Source: an uncultured Acidimicrobiales bacterium (GTDB lineage: Bacteria > Actinomycetota > Acidimicrobiia > Acidimicrobiales > UBA10347). From it: a stretch of DNA of 6,455 nt. A model generated the notes under the pieces. It did not search any database, was not told the origin of the DNA, and saw nothing but the letters and a program-made list of their open reading frames with translations. Positions within the stretch are counted from its first letter, which is position 1, and every line of letters begins with the position of its first letter. The position numbers and the translations under genes are program-made. This document shows positions 1 to 6,455 of this stretch, piece by piece. The stretch spans positions 1 through 6,455 of the forward strand of contig CALDGN010000254.1 of assembly GCA_937942965.1 (NCBI GenBank). The letters are read 5' to 3'.

Positions 1-2496
1 AGCCGAGCCCGCTTGCTCGCGGGCCGGGCAACCCAAGCCAGCATCGCCGCCGGACTCGGCCGAGTCGCCTTCCGCGACGGTCTCACCCTGGCTCCGGAAC
101 TCGGCCTCGATGGCGACCCTGAGCGATCCTTACTCGCCCGACTCGGCCAAACCGTCCGCGCCTCGTCGGTTGCGATCACCCTGGGCCCGAAGCGCCACAA
201 CCGCAAGCCCGTCATCCAACTGATGCGTGACGGCGCGACCGTCGCCTACGCCAAGGTCGCGTGCGACGACGTGACGCAACAACTCGTCGCTTCTGAGGCT
301 CCGTGGTTCGGCCGCAGCGGCGACGCAAGCGGGGCGCTCGCAATCCCTGCATTGCTCGACGTCTTCGACTGGAACGGCAAGACCGTTGCGGTGATGGCGG
401 CCGCCGGGGTCGTCGAGCACAACCCCGACGCGCTCGACCGGCAACGCATCGCGTCGCTCACCCGCGACATTGCTCGGCTGGGTGATCGCCGGACCCGGGC
501 TGTCCCGGACCTCGTCGAGGAACGGTTCAGCGATGCTTCGCCAAGCCTGCAGGCAACCGCAACCGCCGTCGCCGAACGGTTCAAGAACGACTACCTCGAA
601 GTCGGCGCGTGGCACGGCGATCTGACGCCGTGGAACACGATCAGCGAGAACAAGCGCACCTGGGTGCTCGATTGGGAGTTCGCCGACGACCCTGTGCCGG
701 TCGGCGCCGACGCGTTCCATCACCAGGTCATGGTCGCAACCCACCTTCGGGGTCGGTCGAATACCGACGCGTTGCGCGAGACCGAACGTTCCGCAGCAGA
801 GACCTTGGTCGAGGTCGGAAGCATCTCGTCGGCTCCATCGGCGTGGGCCGTCTACCTACTCGAGCTCGCCTGGCGCGATGAGCGACTCCGGGCCGCTGGC
901 GTGACGCCAACCGGTCTCGGCGACGCCGCGCACGAAGCGCTCACCGAATCGCTTTCCGCACCCGCTCCGCTCGCCGCGGCAGATGCCGTCGCCGGAGCCA
1001 GCGAACAGCCGACAACCGGCCGGACAGTGAGCGAGACCGACTCAGCCCGCGGCGGACTGCTGAACGGTGCCGCGTCGATCCTCGGCACGGGCCTGGCGTT
1101 CCTGATGACCTTCGTGATCGCGAACCACTATGGAGCTTCGCTCACGGGTGTGTTCTTCGGAGCGGTCTCGGCCTTCATCATCGTGGCCACGGCAATGAAA
1201 CTCGGCGCCGAAACCGCGCTGGTGTTGTTCATCTCCCGGCTGGACTCCGAGGGACGCCTCGGCAATGCGCGTCAAGCGCTCAGGATCGCGCTCGGTCCCG
1301 TACTCATCGGAAGCGTGCTCGCGGGGATCGCCATCTGGTTCGGCTCGAACGCACTCGCGGACCTGTTCACCGACGACATCTACGTCGACCAGTTCAGTTC
1401 GGTGCTTCGGGTCTTCGCCCTCTTCGTGCCCGCGTGGGCGCTCTCGCTCTGTCTTCTTGGCGCCACCCGTGGCGCGGGCACCATGGCGCCGACCGCCTAC
1501 GGGCTGCAGGTCGTGCAGCCCGTCGCCCAGTTCGGACTCACCGCAGCCGCCGTCGCGGCTGACGCATCCTTGACCACCCTGGCATGGGGTTGGGCGGCCC
1601 CGATCGGCTTGACGATGTTCGGCGCGCTGGGCGCGACCCTTCGCCTGCTTCCCGGCGGCGCCAATCATGCCGGCACGCAGCCAGCGGTGAGCCGACGCGA
1701 GTTCTGGGACTATGCGGTGCCTCGCGGCATTGCCGGGTCGCTCCAGATGGCGCTCGAGCGAGTCGGCGTACTGCTCGTCGGTGCATTGTCGACCGCAGCG
1801 ATCGCGGGCCAGTGGGCGGCAATCAGTCGACTCGTCGGGCTCGCCCAGCGCGTCTTCCACGCCATCGGCCAAGCACTCAACCCGCGCATCAGTGCGCTGG
1901 CCGCGGCCAAGGACTGGAGCAGCGTGTCGAGCGCCGTCGACCGGTTGACCCAGTGGACGATGCTCATTCTCACGCCCGCATTGCTTGCGTTGGCGACCTT
2001 CCCTGAGGCGGCGCTCGGTCTCTTTGGCGATGACTTCGAAAGCGGCGCATCCGCACTTCGCATCGCCGCCCTGGTCGTCCTCGGTGCATCGCTGCTCGCC
2101 CACGCCGACAACGTGCTGCTCATGAGCGGCGAAAGCCGTTTGGCCATGCGCAACACAGGCGCCGCGCTCGTCGTCGCCGTCATCGGCTACCTGGTCCTTG
2201 TCCCGCTGTGGGCTGACGTCGGCGCAGCGCTGGCCTTCGCTGCCGGCGTTTTCGTCTACCGACTTGCGTCAACCGCCCAGATCCGTCGCCGTCACGTGCA
2301 ACCGTTCGGGCGACAAAGCGTCACCGCGACCGTTGTCGCCGCCCTTTGTTTCGCGCCGCCACTGTTGATCGCTCGCGTGCTCCAAGGCGACAACCTGGTC
2401 ACCGCGATTGCAGCCGGCCTGATCGGGCTGGTGCTCTACGCCCCGGCGTTGCTCGGACTACGCCGCAGCGGACGAATCGAGTTGGCGCTCCGCTGA
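1..2496 (+). CDS. Kinase-like (APH fold) / polysaccharide flippase fusion protein, 5'-truncated
   Basis: The frame is open from base 1, so the true start lies upstream; the TTG at 13 is only the first possible start inside the window. Residues are counted from that TTG. Residues 50-310 resemble the aminoglycoside/choline phosphotransferase fold: a candidate ATP-binding lysine in AYAKVA (K81), the catalytic loop HGDLTPWN (D203, N208) and the metal-binding LDWE (D220). Its substrate is unknown; a sugar, lipid or cell-envelope small molecule would fit. An Ala/Pro/Thr-rich linker (about 312-345) leads into a MOP/MATE-type flippase domain (about 346-827) with roughly 12-14 hydrophobic segments; it starts with the typical Gly-Gly-Leu-Leu-Asn entry to TM1. 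The flippase would move undecaprenyl-linked repeat units across the plasma membrane. An in-frame GTG at 1027 (residue 339) sits just before the flippase domain and could be an internal start, but no stop separates the two halves. The 3' end overlaps the convergent polymerase gene by 39 bp. The domain assignment is fairly secure; a functional role for the fusion is inference. Confidence 0.8.
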   Translation, partial: SRARLLAGRATQASIAAGLGRVAFRDGLTLAPELGLDGDPERSLLARLGQTVRASSVAITLGPKRHNRKPVIQLMRDGATVAYAKVACDDVTQQLVASEAPWFGRSGDASGALAIPALLDVFDWNGKTVAVMAAAGVVEHNPDALDRQRIASLTRDIARLGDRRTRAVPDLVEERFSDASPSLQATATAVAERFKNDYLEVGAWHGDLTPWNTISENKRTWVLDWEFADDPVPVGADAFHHQVMVATHLRGRSNTDALRETERSAAETLVEVGSISSAPSAWAVYLLELAWRDERLRAAGVTPTGLGDAAHEALTESLSAPAPLAAADAVAGASEQPTTGRTVSETDSARGGLLNGAASILGTGLAFLMTFVIANHYGASLTGVFFGAVSAFIIVATAMKLGAETALVLFISRLDSEGRLGNARQALRIALGPVLIGSVLAGIAIWFGSNALADLFTDDIYVDQFSSVLRVFALFVPAWALSLCLLGATRGAGTMAPTAYGLQVVQPVAQFGLTAAAVAADASLTTLAWGWAAPIGLTMFGALGATLRLLPGGANHAGTQPAVSRREFWDYAVPRGIAGSLQMALERVGVLLVGALSTAAIAGQWAAISRLVGLAQRVFHAIGQALNPRISALAAAKDWSSVSSAVDRLTQWTMLILTPALLALATFPEAALGLFGDDFESGASALRIAALVVLGASLLAHADNVLLMSGESRLAMRNTGAALVVAVIGYLVLVPLWADVGAALAFAAGVFVYRLASTAQIRRRHVQPFGRQSVTATVVAALCFAPPLLIARVLQGDNLVTAIAAGLIGLVLYAPALLGLRRSGRIELALR
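2458..2496. other. Tail-to-tail overlap of two convergent coding regions
   Basis: The plus-strand flippase stop TGA (2494-2496) lies inside the minus-strand polymerase gene, whose stop TAG (read from CTA at 2458-2460) lies inside the flippase gene. The 39 shared bases encode the polar flippase tail on one strand and the Ser/Ala-rich polymerase tail on the other. There is no room for a conventional intergenic bidirectional terminator, and I see no strong GC hairpin followed by a T run on either side. Confidence 0.85.
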
Positions 2497-3732
2497 CGCT
2501 CGCTTCGGCTCCAACAACCCGCCGACGTCGAGCAGACCAACCGCGGCCGCGACCATGATGATCGCGAGCTGCTGCGGGGTGTGCCCATAGAACGGCGCTT
2601 GGGCCAAGCTCACGAAGATCACGACGTGACACCAGAGGCCGACGTTGGTCCGGTAGCGACGGGTGGACCAGAACATGCCGGCGATGAACGCGAAGTACGC
2701 AAGCGCACCGCCCGCCCCGTGACTGAACAGCACAATCCAGAGCTGGCCGTGCGTGCCGGCAGGCGGCAGTCCTTCACGAACTTCGCGAGGGCCGCCGAAA
2801 CCGATGATCGGCGAGTTCGGCAGCTCGCTCAGCGTTGCTTCGTAGAGCTCAAATCGGTCTTCGGTGGCGTTCGGGTTCTGAAGATCGGACTGGATCGTGT
2901 TGCTCAACGGTGTGGCCGTCAGCGCGATCGTGGCGATCAGGCCAACGCCCATGAGCTGCAAAACGACCCGGCTGTCACCGCGGCCGGCAGCACGCAGCGC
3001 CGCGTAACCAGCACCGGCCGCGATGCTGATCCACAGTCCCTGGTTGAGCGAAAGCATGATCGGCACGACGGATGCGACGAGTGCGACACGGGCGATCTTG
3101 CGGGAGAGTCCGAACCCCGTGAGGGCGTCGTGGACGGCGAACGGGAACAGCAAGCCCATCGCCGCGCCCCAACCGTTCGTATAAGTGAACGGGGCCTTGG
3201 GTCGTGTCACCTCGAAGCGACCGAGGAACCGTTCGATGTCGGCGAAGCTCGGGTTCACCACGTCTCGCACGAAGCTGTTTGCCTGGAAGCCACCGGGCAG
3301 CACGTAGGCCAGCGGGGAGCGGAACGAGAAGTCGCCCAGGAGCAAGCCCAGGTAGCCGCCGACCACGCTGGCGATAAAGAGCGCTGTCACCGAGCCGAAG
3401 ACGACCCGTGCTGGCGTGCGGTCTCGGTGCGTGAGCACGTAGGGCACGATGAGTCCGACCGAGACGTACTGGGAGAACCGGATGACCCAGCTGTAGACGT
3501 CTTGTTGCTCTTCGAGCATGAATCCGCTGGCGGCGACGAACAGCAGGAACACGACCCAGGCCATCGCGAATCGCGGGATCGCAACGGACTGGCTCTGCAG
3601 AAGCGAGCCGATCATGAGGAGGCCAAAGGCTGGCCAGATCAGTTCGCTCAATCCCATCGCCCACCACAGTGGGAACAGCCCGATGAGCGCGGGCGTGAGC
3701 ATGCCGCGCTGACGGAACATCGTTGGGATCAT
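2458..3732 (-). CDS. Wzy-like O-antigen ligase/polymerase family membrane protein
   Basis: This 424-residue protein has about 10-12 hydrophobic segments (roughly 12-45, 54-71, 85-100, 108-133, 187-203, 212-248, 256-274, 331-352, 364-378 and 386-404) and a large polar loop between about 275 and 330. Motifs resembling the O-antigen ligase/polymerase family are RPKAPFTYTNGWGA (177-190), SLNQG (228-232), GFGGPREV (311-318) and GTHGQLW (326-332). Family members join lipid-linked repeat units, or transfer a finished glycan, on the outer face of the membrane; next to a flippase and a chain-length regulator, repeat-unit polymerase is the likelier role. The ATG at 3732 is 14 bases after the stop of the upstream co-polymerase gene, without a Shine-Dalgarno sequence in the gap, so translational coupling is likely. 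Another ATG four codons in (3720) cannot be excluded as the start. The family call is confident; polymerase versus ligase is not settled by sequence. Confidence 0.8.
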   Translation of the reverse strand: MIPTMFRQRGMLTPALIGLFPLWWAMGLSELIWPAFGLLMIGSLLQSQSVAIPRFAMAWVVFLLFVAASGFMLEEQQDVYSWVIRFSQYVSVGLIVPYVLTHRDRTPARVVFGSVTALFIASVVGGYLGLLLGDFSFRSPLAYVLPGGFQANSFVRDVVNPSFADIERFLGRFEVTRPKAPFTYTNGWGAAMGLLFPFAVHDALTGFGLSRKIARVALVASVVPIMLSLNQGLWISIAAGAGYAALRAAGRGDSRVVLQLMGVGLIATIALTATPLSNTIQSDLQNPNATEDRFELYEATLSELPNSPIIGFGGPREVREGLPPAGTHGQLWIVLFSHGAGGALAYFAFIAGMFWSTRRYRTNVGLWCHVVIFVSLAQAPFYGHTPQQLAIIMVAAAVGLLDVGGLLEPKRASAERQLDSSAAA

Positions 3733-3746
3733 GACGGGGTGCGTGC

Positions 3747-5246
3747 TTAGGCCGTGATCGTGGTGAGCACGACGGAGCCGAGCAGGCGAGCGTCGGTGCG
3801 CTGGAGCAAGTCAGTGACCTTCTGGAGCTCTTGGCGCTCGTCGTCATCGACAACGACCATCACGCCATCGGCGGCCCAGGTGGCCAGCAGCGAGGCTTCG
3901 CGTCCGACAACGTTCGGGGCGTGGATGACGACCGTGTCGTACATGCGGCGAGCTCGGTTGAGGAATCGCGTCATGCCGACCATCTGAAGCACGCCGATCG
4001 GGTCACCGGCGTGTTCGCCAGCGGTGATGACGTGCATGTTGCCGACCCGCTGAACGATGTCCTCAGGGTCTGCTCCGCTGACCAGTGCATCGAGGAGGCC
4101 AGGGCCCTCTGCGAGGCCGAACTGGTTTGCGATCATGCGCTTGTCGAAGTCGGCGCTGACGAGCAGAACCCGTGCTCCGGATTCGGCCTTGTTCCAAGCG
4201 AACCAGGTGCCGATCTGGCTTGCGGCGGTTCCTTCGTCGGTCGTCGTGATGGCGAGGACTTGTTCGTCACCCATCAGCTCGGAGACACGGCGGCCGAGGC
4301 CGGAGAATGCGTCAGCGCCGCGTGAGTCGCGGGGCAGGTGGCCGATGGGCGCGAGACCAAGCTCCGTAAGGTCTTCGTCGTTGAGGTCACGGTCACGGAG
4401 GCTGCGGTCGAAGAACAGGGCGGCCAAGAGAGCGAGCAGTGCGCCGAGAACTGCGCCGGCGAGCACCGTCGGCACGGTGCGAGGGCGCTCCGAGGTCTGG
4501 GCAAGTTGGGCGGGGCTGATGACGTCGCCTGGGTCCGAGGTCAGTGCGCTCAGCAGCGAAATGTCGTTGGACACGTCGGAGAGCTGGCTCGAAATGATGT
4601 TCTCGGAGCGGAGGTTGGCGACCAGGTCGTCTTCGCTGTCTTCGTCGATCGCTGCCCGTTCCGCAATGAGAGCGTCACGTTCGTCGATCAGTTCGGACTG
4701 TCGAACTTCGAGCGCCGCACGGGAAGCGGCGATCGTCTCGGCCGCGAGCTCGCCGCGGATTGCGAGGTAGGACTCGGCGAAGTTCTGGGCGATCGAGCGG
4801 GCGACTTCGGCGTCTTCGTCGGCGTAGGAGAACTCGAGGACCTGGGAGTTCTCGACCGCCTGGATCGACACTTCGCGGCGCAGCGTTCGAGGGCCGGGCT
4901 CGCCACCCAGTGCGTCAGAGGTGCGTTCGGCGACGATGAACGAACCGGCGAGTTCGCGCTCGGCAACGGTGTCGATCGCCCGGTTGATGTCGACAGCGCC
5001 ACGGGTCAGGTCGACGCCGAGGGGGCGAATCAGGACCTGTGACCAGGATCGGTTGGTCTCGGGCTGAGTGAACACAAAGCCGAGTGCTAGCAGGGCTCCG
5101 AGCAGCAGCCCGAGAATCACCCAGCCGCGGCGGGCCCAGAGAGACGACGCGGAAAATTGCACGTCGGAGAACTCGTTACGGTCGGCTTCCATGGGCGGCA
5201 CGGTATCCGGTGCCGTTTCCGGTGTGCGCCACTCCGCCTCGGCCAC
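3747..5246 (-). CDS. Wzz/BY-kinase-type polysaccharide co-polymerase with degenerate ATPase domain
   Basis: The 499-residue protein has the layout of a chain-length determinant fused to a BY-kinase domain: a short cytoplasmic N-terminus, TM1 (about 41-60), an extracytoplasmic region (61-258) with a likely coiled coil (about 160-235), a proline-containing stretch (254-259) leading into TM2 (259-279), then a linker (DRSLRDRDLNDEDLTELG, 280-297) and an ATPase-like domain (about 325-499). Members of this family set glycan chain length with Wzy. Here the ATPase signatures are eroded: the Walker A position reads TTTDEGTAAS (334-343) with no GK[ST]; Walker A' is LLVSADFDKR (361-370) with Ser for the usual first Asp; Walker B is YDTVVIHAP (436-444) with His for Asp; the C-terminus has no tyrosine cluster. 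The domain probably does not autophosphorylate. The start is GTG at 5246, the first start after an in-frame stop at 5283-5285, with only a minimal GGA six bases upstream. An ATG 18 codons in is an alternative start. It leads a likely operon with the polymerase gene. Confidence 0.8.
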   Translation of the reverse strand: MAEAEWRTPETAPDTVPPMEADRNEFSDVQFSASSLWARRGWVILGLLLGALLALGFVFTQPETNRSWSQVLIRPLGVDLTRGAVDINRAIDTVAERELAGSFIVAERTSDALGGEPGPRTLRREVSIQAVENSQVLEFSYADEDAEVARSIAQNFAESYLAIRGELAAETIAASRAALEVRQSELIDERDALIAERAAIDEDSEDDLVANLRSENIISSQLSDVSNDISLLSALTSDPGDVISPAQLAQTSERPRTVPTVLAGAVLGALLALLAALFFDRSLRDRDLNDEDLTELGLAPIGHLPRDSRGADAFSGLGRRVSELMGDEQVLAITTTDEGTAASQIGTWFAWNKAESGARVLLVSADFDKRMIANQFGLAEGPGLLDALVSGADPEDIVQRVGNMHVITAGEHAGDPIGVLQMVGMTRFLNRARRMYDTVVIHAPNVVGREASLLATWAADGVMVVVDDDERQELQKVTDLLQRTDARLLGSVVLTTITA

Positions 5247-5311
5247 ACCGAATCCACGCTGAACAGCCCAGAAGGCCGAGGGTCAGCTCACCCAGCGTGA
5301 TTCGGCCCTGA

Positions 5312-5329
5312 TCCGATGGTCTCATCGGA
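5312..5329. repeat. Perfect 7-bp inverted repeat, 4-nt loop (hairpin or operator candidate)
   Basis: TCCGATG (5312-5318), loop GTCT, CATCGGA (5323-5329): both arms match perfectly. It lies 66 bases upstream of the co-polymerase GTG start, in the middle of the divergent region. It could be a regulator binding site or a leader-RNA hairpin. There is no T run on either side, so an intrinsic terminator is unlikely. The arms are visible; the function is inference. Confidence 0.5.
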
Positions 5330-5452
5330 GCATGACGGGGCCTACTTCGGCGGGTACCCGTAGCCCGATTGCGCACGCCGTGCTGATGACCCAAAACACC
5401 AGAACTCGGCTCGGCGAGAGCGCCCGGAGAAGTCCGCGGACCGTAGTTGGCC

Positions 5453-5483
5453 TCGACGCGCCGTTCGTTCGCCATGTCAGACT
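5453..5483 (+). promoter_or_regulatory. Weak candidate promoter for leaderless polX transcription
   Basis: TCGACG (5453-5458) and CAGACT (5478-5483) resemble -35 and -10 elements separated by 19 bases. The -10-like element ends six bases before the polX ATG, which would place transcription initiation at or near the start codon. That agrees with the lack of a Shine-Dalgarno sequence and with the leaderless transcripts common in actinobacteria. Both hexamers are poor matches, and TCGACG is frequent in GC-rich DNA, so this is only a candidate. Confidence 0.2.
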
Positions 5484-5489
5484 GCGGGC

Positions 5490-6455
5490 ATGGCCAGCAC
5501 CCGCGATGTCCTCGCAATGCTCGACGAGCTGATTTCGCTCACGACCCTTGACGAGGAGAGTCCGCAGTCGTTCAAGGTTCGCGCCTATGAGAACGCCAAG
5601 CTTGGCCTCGAGTCGCATGGGCAGGACTGGCTGGAGTACTCCGCCAAGGAACTGACCGAGATCAAGGGTGTCGGCAAGGCGACGGCGTCGAAGGTTCGCG
5701 AGTTCATCGACACCGGAACCGTCGAGAAGCTCGAGAAACTGCGAGCCGAGTTTCCGCCCGAGTTTGCGGAGCTGGCCCGCATCCCTGGCGTTGGCCCCAA
5801 GACGCTGAAGCTCATGCGAGCCGAGCTCGACATCAACAATGTCGAGGATCTCCGCAAGGCGGTCGCGGACGAGAAGATCCGAACACTGCCCCGCATGGGC
5901 GCCAAGAGTGAAGAGAAGATCGGCAAGGCGATCGATCGGCTCGGGCTCACGGGCAAGGACCGACGCACGCCCATCGCCGACGCAATGCCGTTGGCGGAAC
6001 GGCTGGTCGAGGCGTTCTTGGCGCTTCCTTCGGTCACCGACGCTGCATTCTGCGGAAGCTTGCGGCGCATGTCCGAAACGATCGGCGACATCGACATCAC
6101 GGTCGCGGCAACCGAACCAGGCCCCGTCATGGATGCAGTGCGGGCTCGGTCCGAGGTCCACGACATCGTCGTGAGTGGTGACACGAAGACGTCGTTCCTG
6201 ACGCAGCAGGGCCTGCAGATCGATGTGCGCGTTGTGCTCCCGCAACACTTCGGTGCGGCCACGCTCTATTTCACCGGCTCCAAGGCACACAACATCGCGC
6301 TGCGCCAGCGGGCGATCGACCGAGGTTGGCTCCTCAATGAATACGGCCTGTTGACCAAGCTCGACGACGATGCACCCGATGACGCCGAACCCGAGGTGAT
6401 TGCGTCGGAGACCGAGGAGTCGATCTATCAAGCGCTCGGGTTGAGCTTCATCCCG
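5490..6455 (+). CDS. polX: DNA polymerase/3'-5' exonuclease PolX, N-terminal part (3'-truncated)
   Basis: The 322 visible codons encode the polymerase half of a family X DNA polymerase, which fills short gaps during base-excision and related repair. Residues 1-80 form the helical 8-kDa-like region; helix-hairpin-helix DNA-binding motifs are seen at IKGVGKATASKV (58-69), IPGVGPKTLKLM (98-109) and LPRMGAKSEEKI (133-144). The nucleotidyltransferase motif GSLRRMSETIGDIDI (189-203) supplies D200 and D202; the third catalytic Asp is D245 in QIDVRVV. VSGDTKTS (228-235), YFTGSKAHN (260-268) and GWLLNEYGL (279-287) are further hallmarks. The window ends just before the expected C-terminal PHP exonuclease domain, so roughly 250 residues are missing. 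The start is firm: an in-frame TAG at 5361-5363 is followed by no ATG, GTG or TTG before the ATG at 5490. It lacks a clear Shine-Dalgarno sequence. It is divergent from the polysaccharide operon and probably functionally unrelated to it. Confidence 0.95.
   Translation, partial: MASTRDVLAMLDELISLTTLDEESPQSFKVRAYENAKLGLESHGQDWLEYSAKELTEIKGVGKATASKVREFIDTGTVEKLEKLRAEFPPEFAELARIPGVGPKTLKLMRAELDINNVEDLRKAVADEKIRTLPRMGAKSEEKIGKAIDRLGLTGKDRRTPIADAMPLAERLVEAFLALPSVTDAAFCGSLRRMSETIGDIDITVAATEPGPVMDAVRARSEVHDIVVSGDTKTSFLTQQGLQIDVRVVLPQHFGAATLYFTGSKAHNIALRQRAIDRGWLLNEYGLLTKLDDDAPDDAEPEVIASETEESIYQALGLSFIP

Larger units (their letters stand above)
5247..5489. promoter_or_regulatory. Divergent intergenic region between co-polymerase and polX
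   Basis: These 243 bases separate two genes transcribed away from each other, so promoters for both must lie here or just inside the genes. I see no strong consensus -10/-35 pair for the leftward operon. Notable content is the inverted repeat at 5312-5329 and a 7-bp spaced inverted repeat, CACGCTG (5255-5261) with CAGCGTG (5293-5299), in the presumed leader of the co-polymerase gene. No convincing protein-coding gene is visible. Confidence 0.6.

Noticed and set aside
1042..2103. Minus-strand open frame of 353 codons opposite the flippase domain
   Set aside because: The composition is a polar Arg/Gly/Glu mix with no recognisable motif, while the plus strand gives regularly spaced membrane segments of a flippase.
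2542..2551. Ten-base palindrome CGCGGCCGCG near the convergent gene ends, considered as a terminator
   Set aside because: It has no loop and no following T run, and it sits inside the polymerase coding region where Ala/Gly codons easily create such GC palindromes.
2581..3750. Plus-strand open frame of 389 codons opposite the polymerase gene
   Set aside because: Its translation is highly charged and low in hydrophobic residues, rich in Arg, Asp, Glu, Gln and His, as expected from antisense reading of a GC-rich membrane protein gene. The opposite strand encodes a coherent multi-spanning protein with family motifs.
4057..5042. Plus-strand open frames of 237 and 234 codons opposite the co-polymerase gene
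   Set aside because: They are Ser/Arg-rich or otherwise featureless antisense frames; the minus strand shows the TM-coiled coil-TM-ATPase layout of a known family.
5332..5532. Small plus-strand frame of 66 codons starting in the intergenic region
   Set aside because: It overlaps the start of polX in another frame, has no Shine-Dalgarno sequence and its Arg/Thr/Ser-rich product has no recognisable feature.
5322..6431. Minus-strand open frame of 369 codons opposite polX
   Set aside because: The plus strand here carries clear PolX motifs, including HhH motifs and the catalytic aspartates. The antisense frame is a by-product of GC-rich codon bias; only its far end in the intergenic region is mentioned as a weak observation.
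1..6455. CRISPR arrays, tRNA or rRNA genes, insertion sequences and attachment sites
   Set aside because: I saw no regularly spaced direct repeats, cloverleaf-like sequences, transposase-like frames or flanking duplications; almost the entire window is accounted for by four coding regions.

Overview
This GC-rich window looks actinobacterial. GC-ending codons dominate, two of the three gene starts visible here lack a clear Shine-Dalgarno sequence and the third has only a minimal one, and the protein architectures fit a high-GC Gram-positive. An Acidimicrobiia-type organism such as an Ilumatobacter relative is my guess from general resemblance only. The window holds the edge of a surface or exopolysaccharide export locus of the Wzx/Wzy-dependent type, bordered by a DNA repair gene.

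Layout: (1) 1-2496, plus strand. One long open frame, cut at its 5' end by the window edge, encodes an aminoglycoside-phosphotransferase-like kinase domain fused in frame to a MOP-superfamily polysaccharide flippase. (2) 2458-3732, minus strand. A multi-spanning O-antigen-ligase/polymerase-like (Wzy-type) protein, converging on gene 1 with a 39-bp tail-to-tail overlap. (3) 3747-5246, minus strand. A Wzz/BY-kinase-type chain-length regulator (polysaccharide co-polymerase) lying 14 bp upstream of gene 2 in the same orientation, so the two are very likely one operon. Its cytoplasmic ATPase domain is recognisable by fold but has lost the Walker A and Walker B residues and the C-terminal tyrosine tail. 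(4) 5247-5489. A 243-bp divergent intergenic region with a perfect 7-bp hairpin or operator-like inverted repeat. (5) 5490-6455, plus strand. The N-terminal 322 codons of a PolX-type family X DNA polymerase, running off the right edge before its expected PHP domain.

Reading the genes together: the flippase moves lipid-linked repeat units across the membrane, the Wzy-like protein polymerises them outside, and the co-polymerase sets chain length. In a Gram-positive the product would be a capsule, exopolysaccharide or teichuronic-like polymer rather than lipopolysaccharide. The two unusual points are the kinase-flippase fusion and the apparently catalytically dead BY-kinase domain. Together they raise the untested possibility that phosphorylation control of this export system works differently from the classical autophosphorylating tyrosine-kinase scheme. 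polX is a housekeeping-type repair gene and probably marks the edge of the polysaccharide locus.
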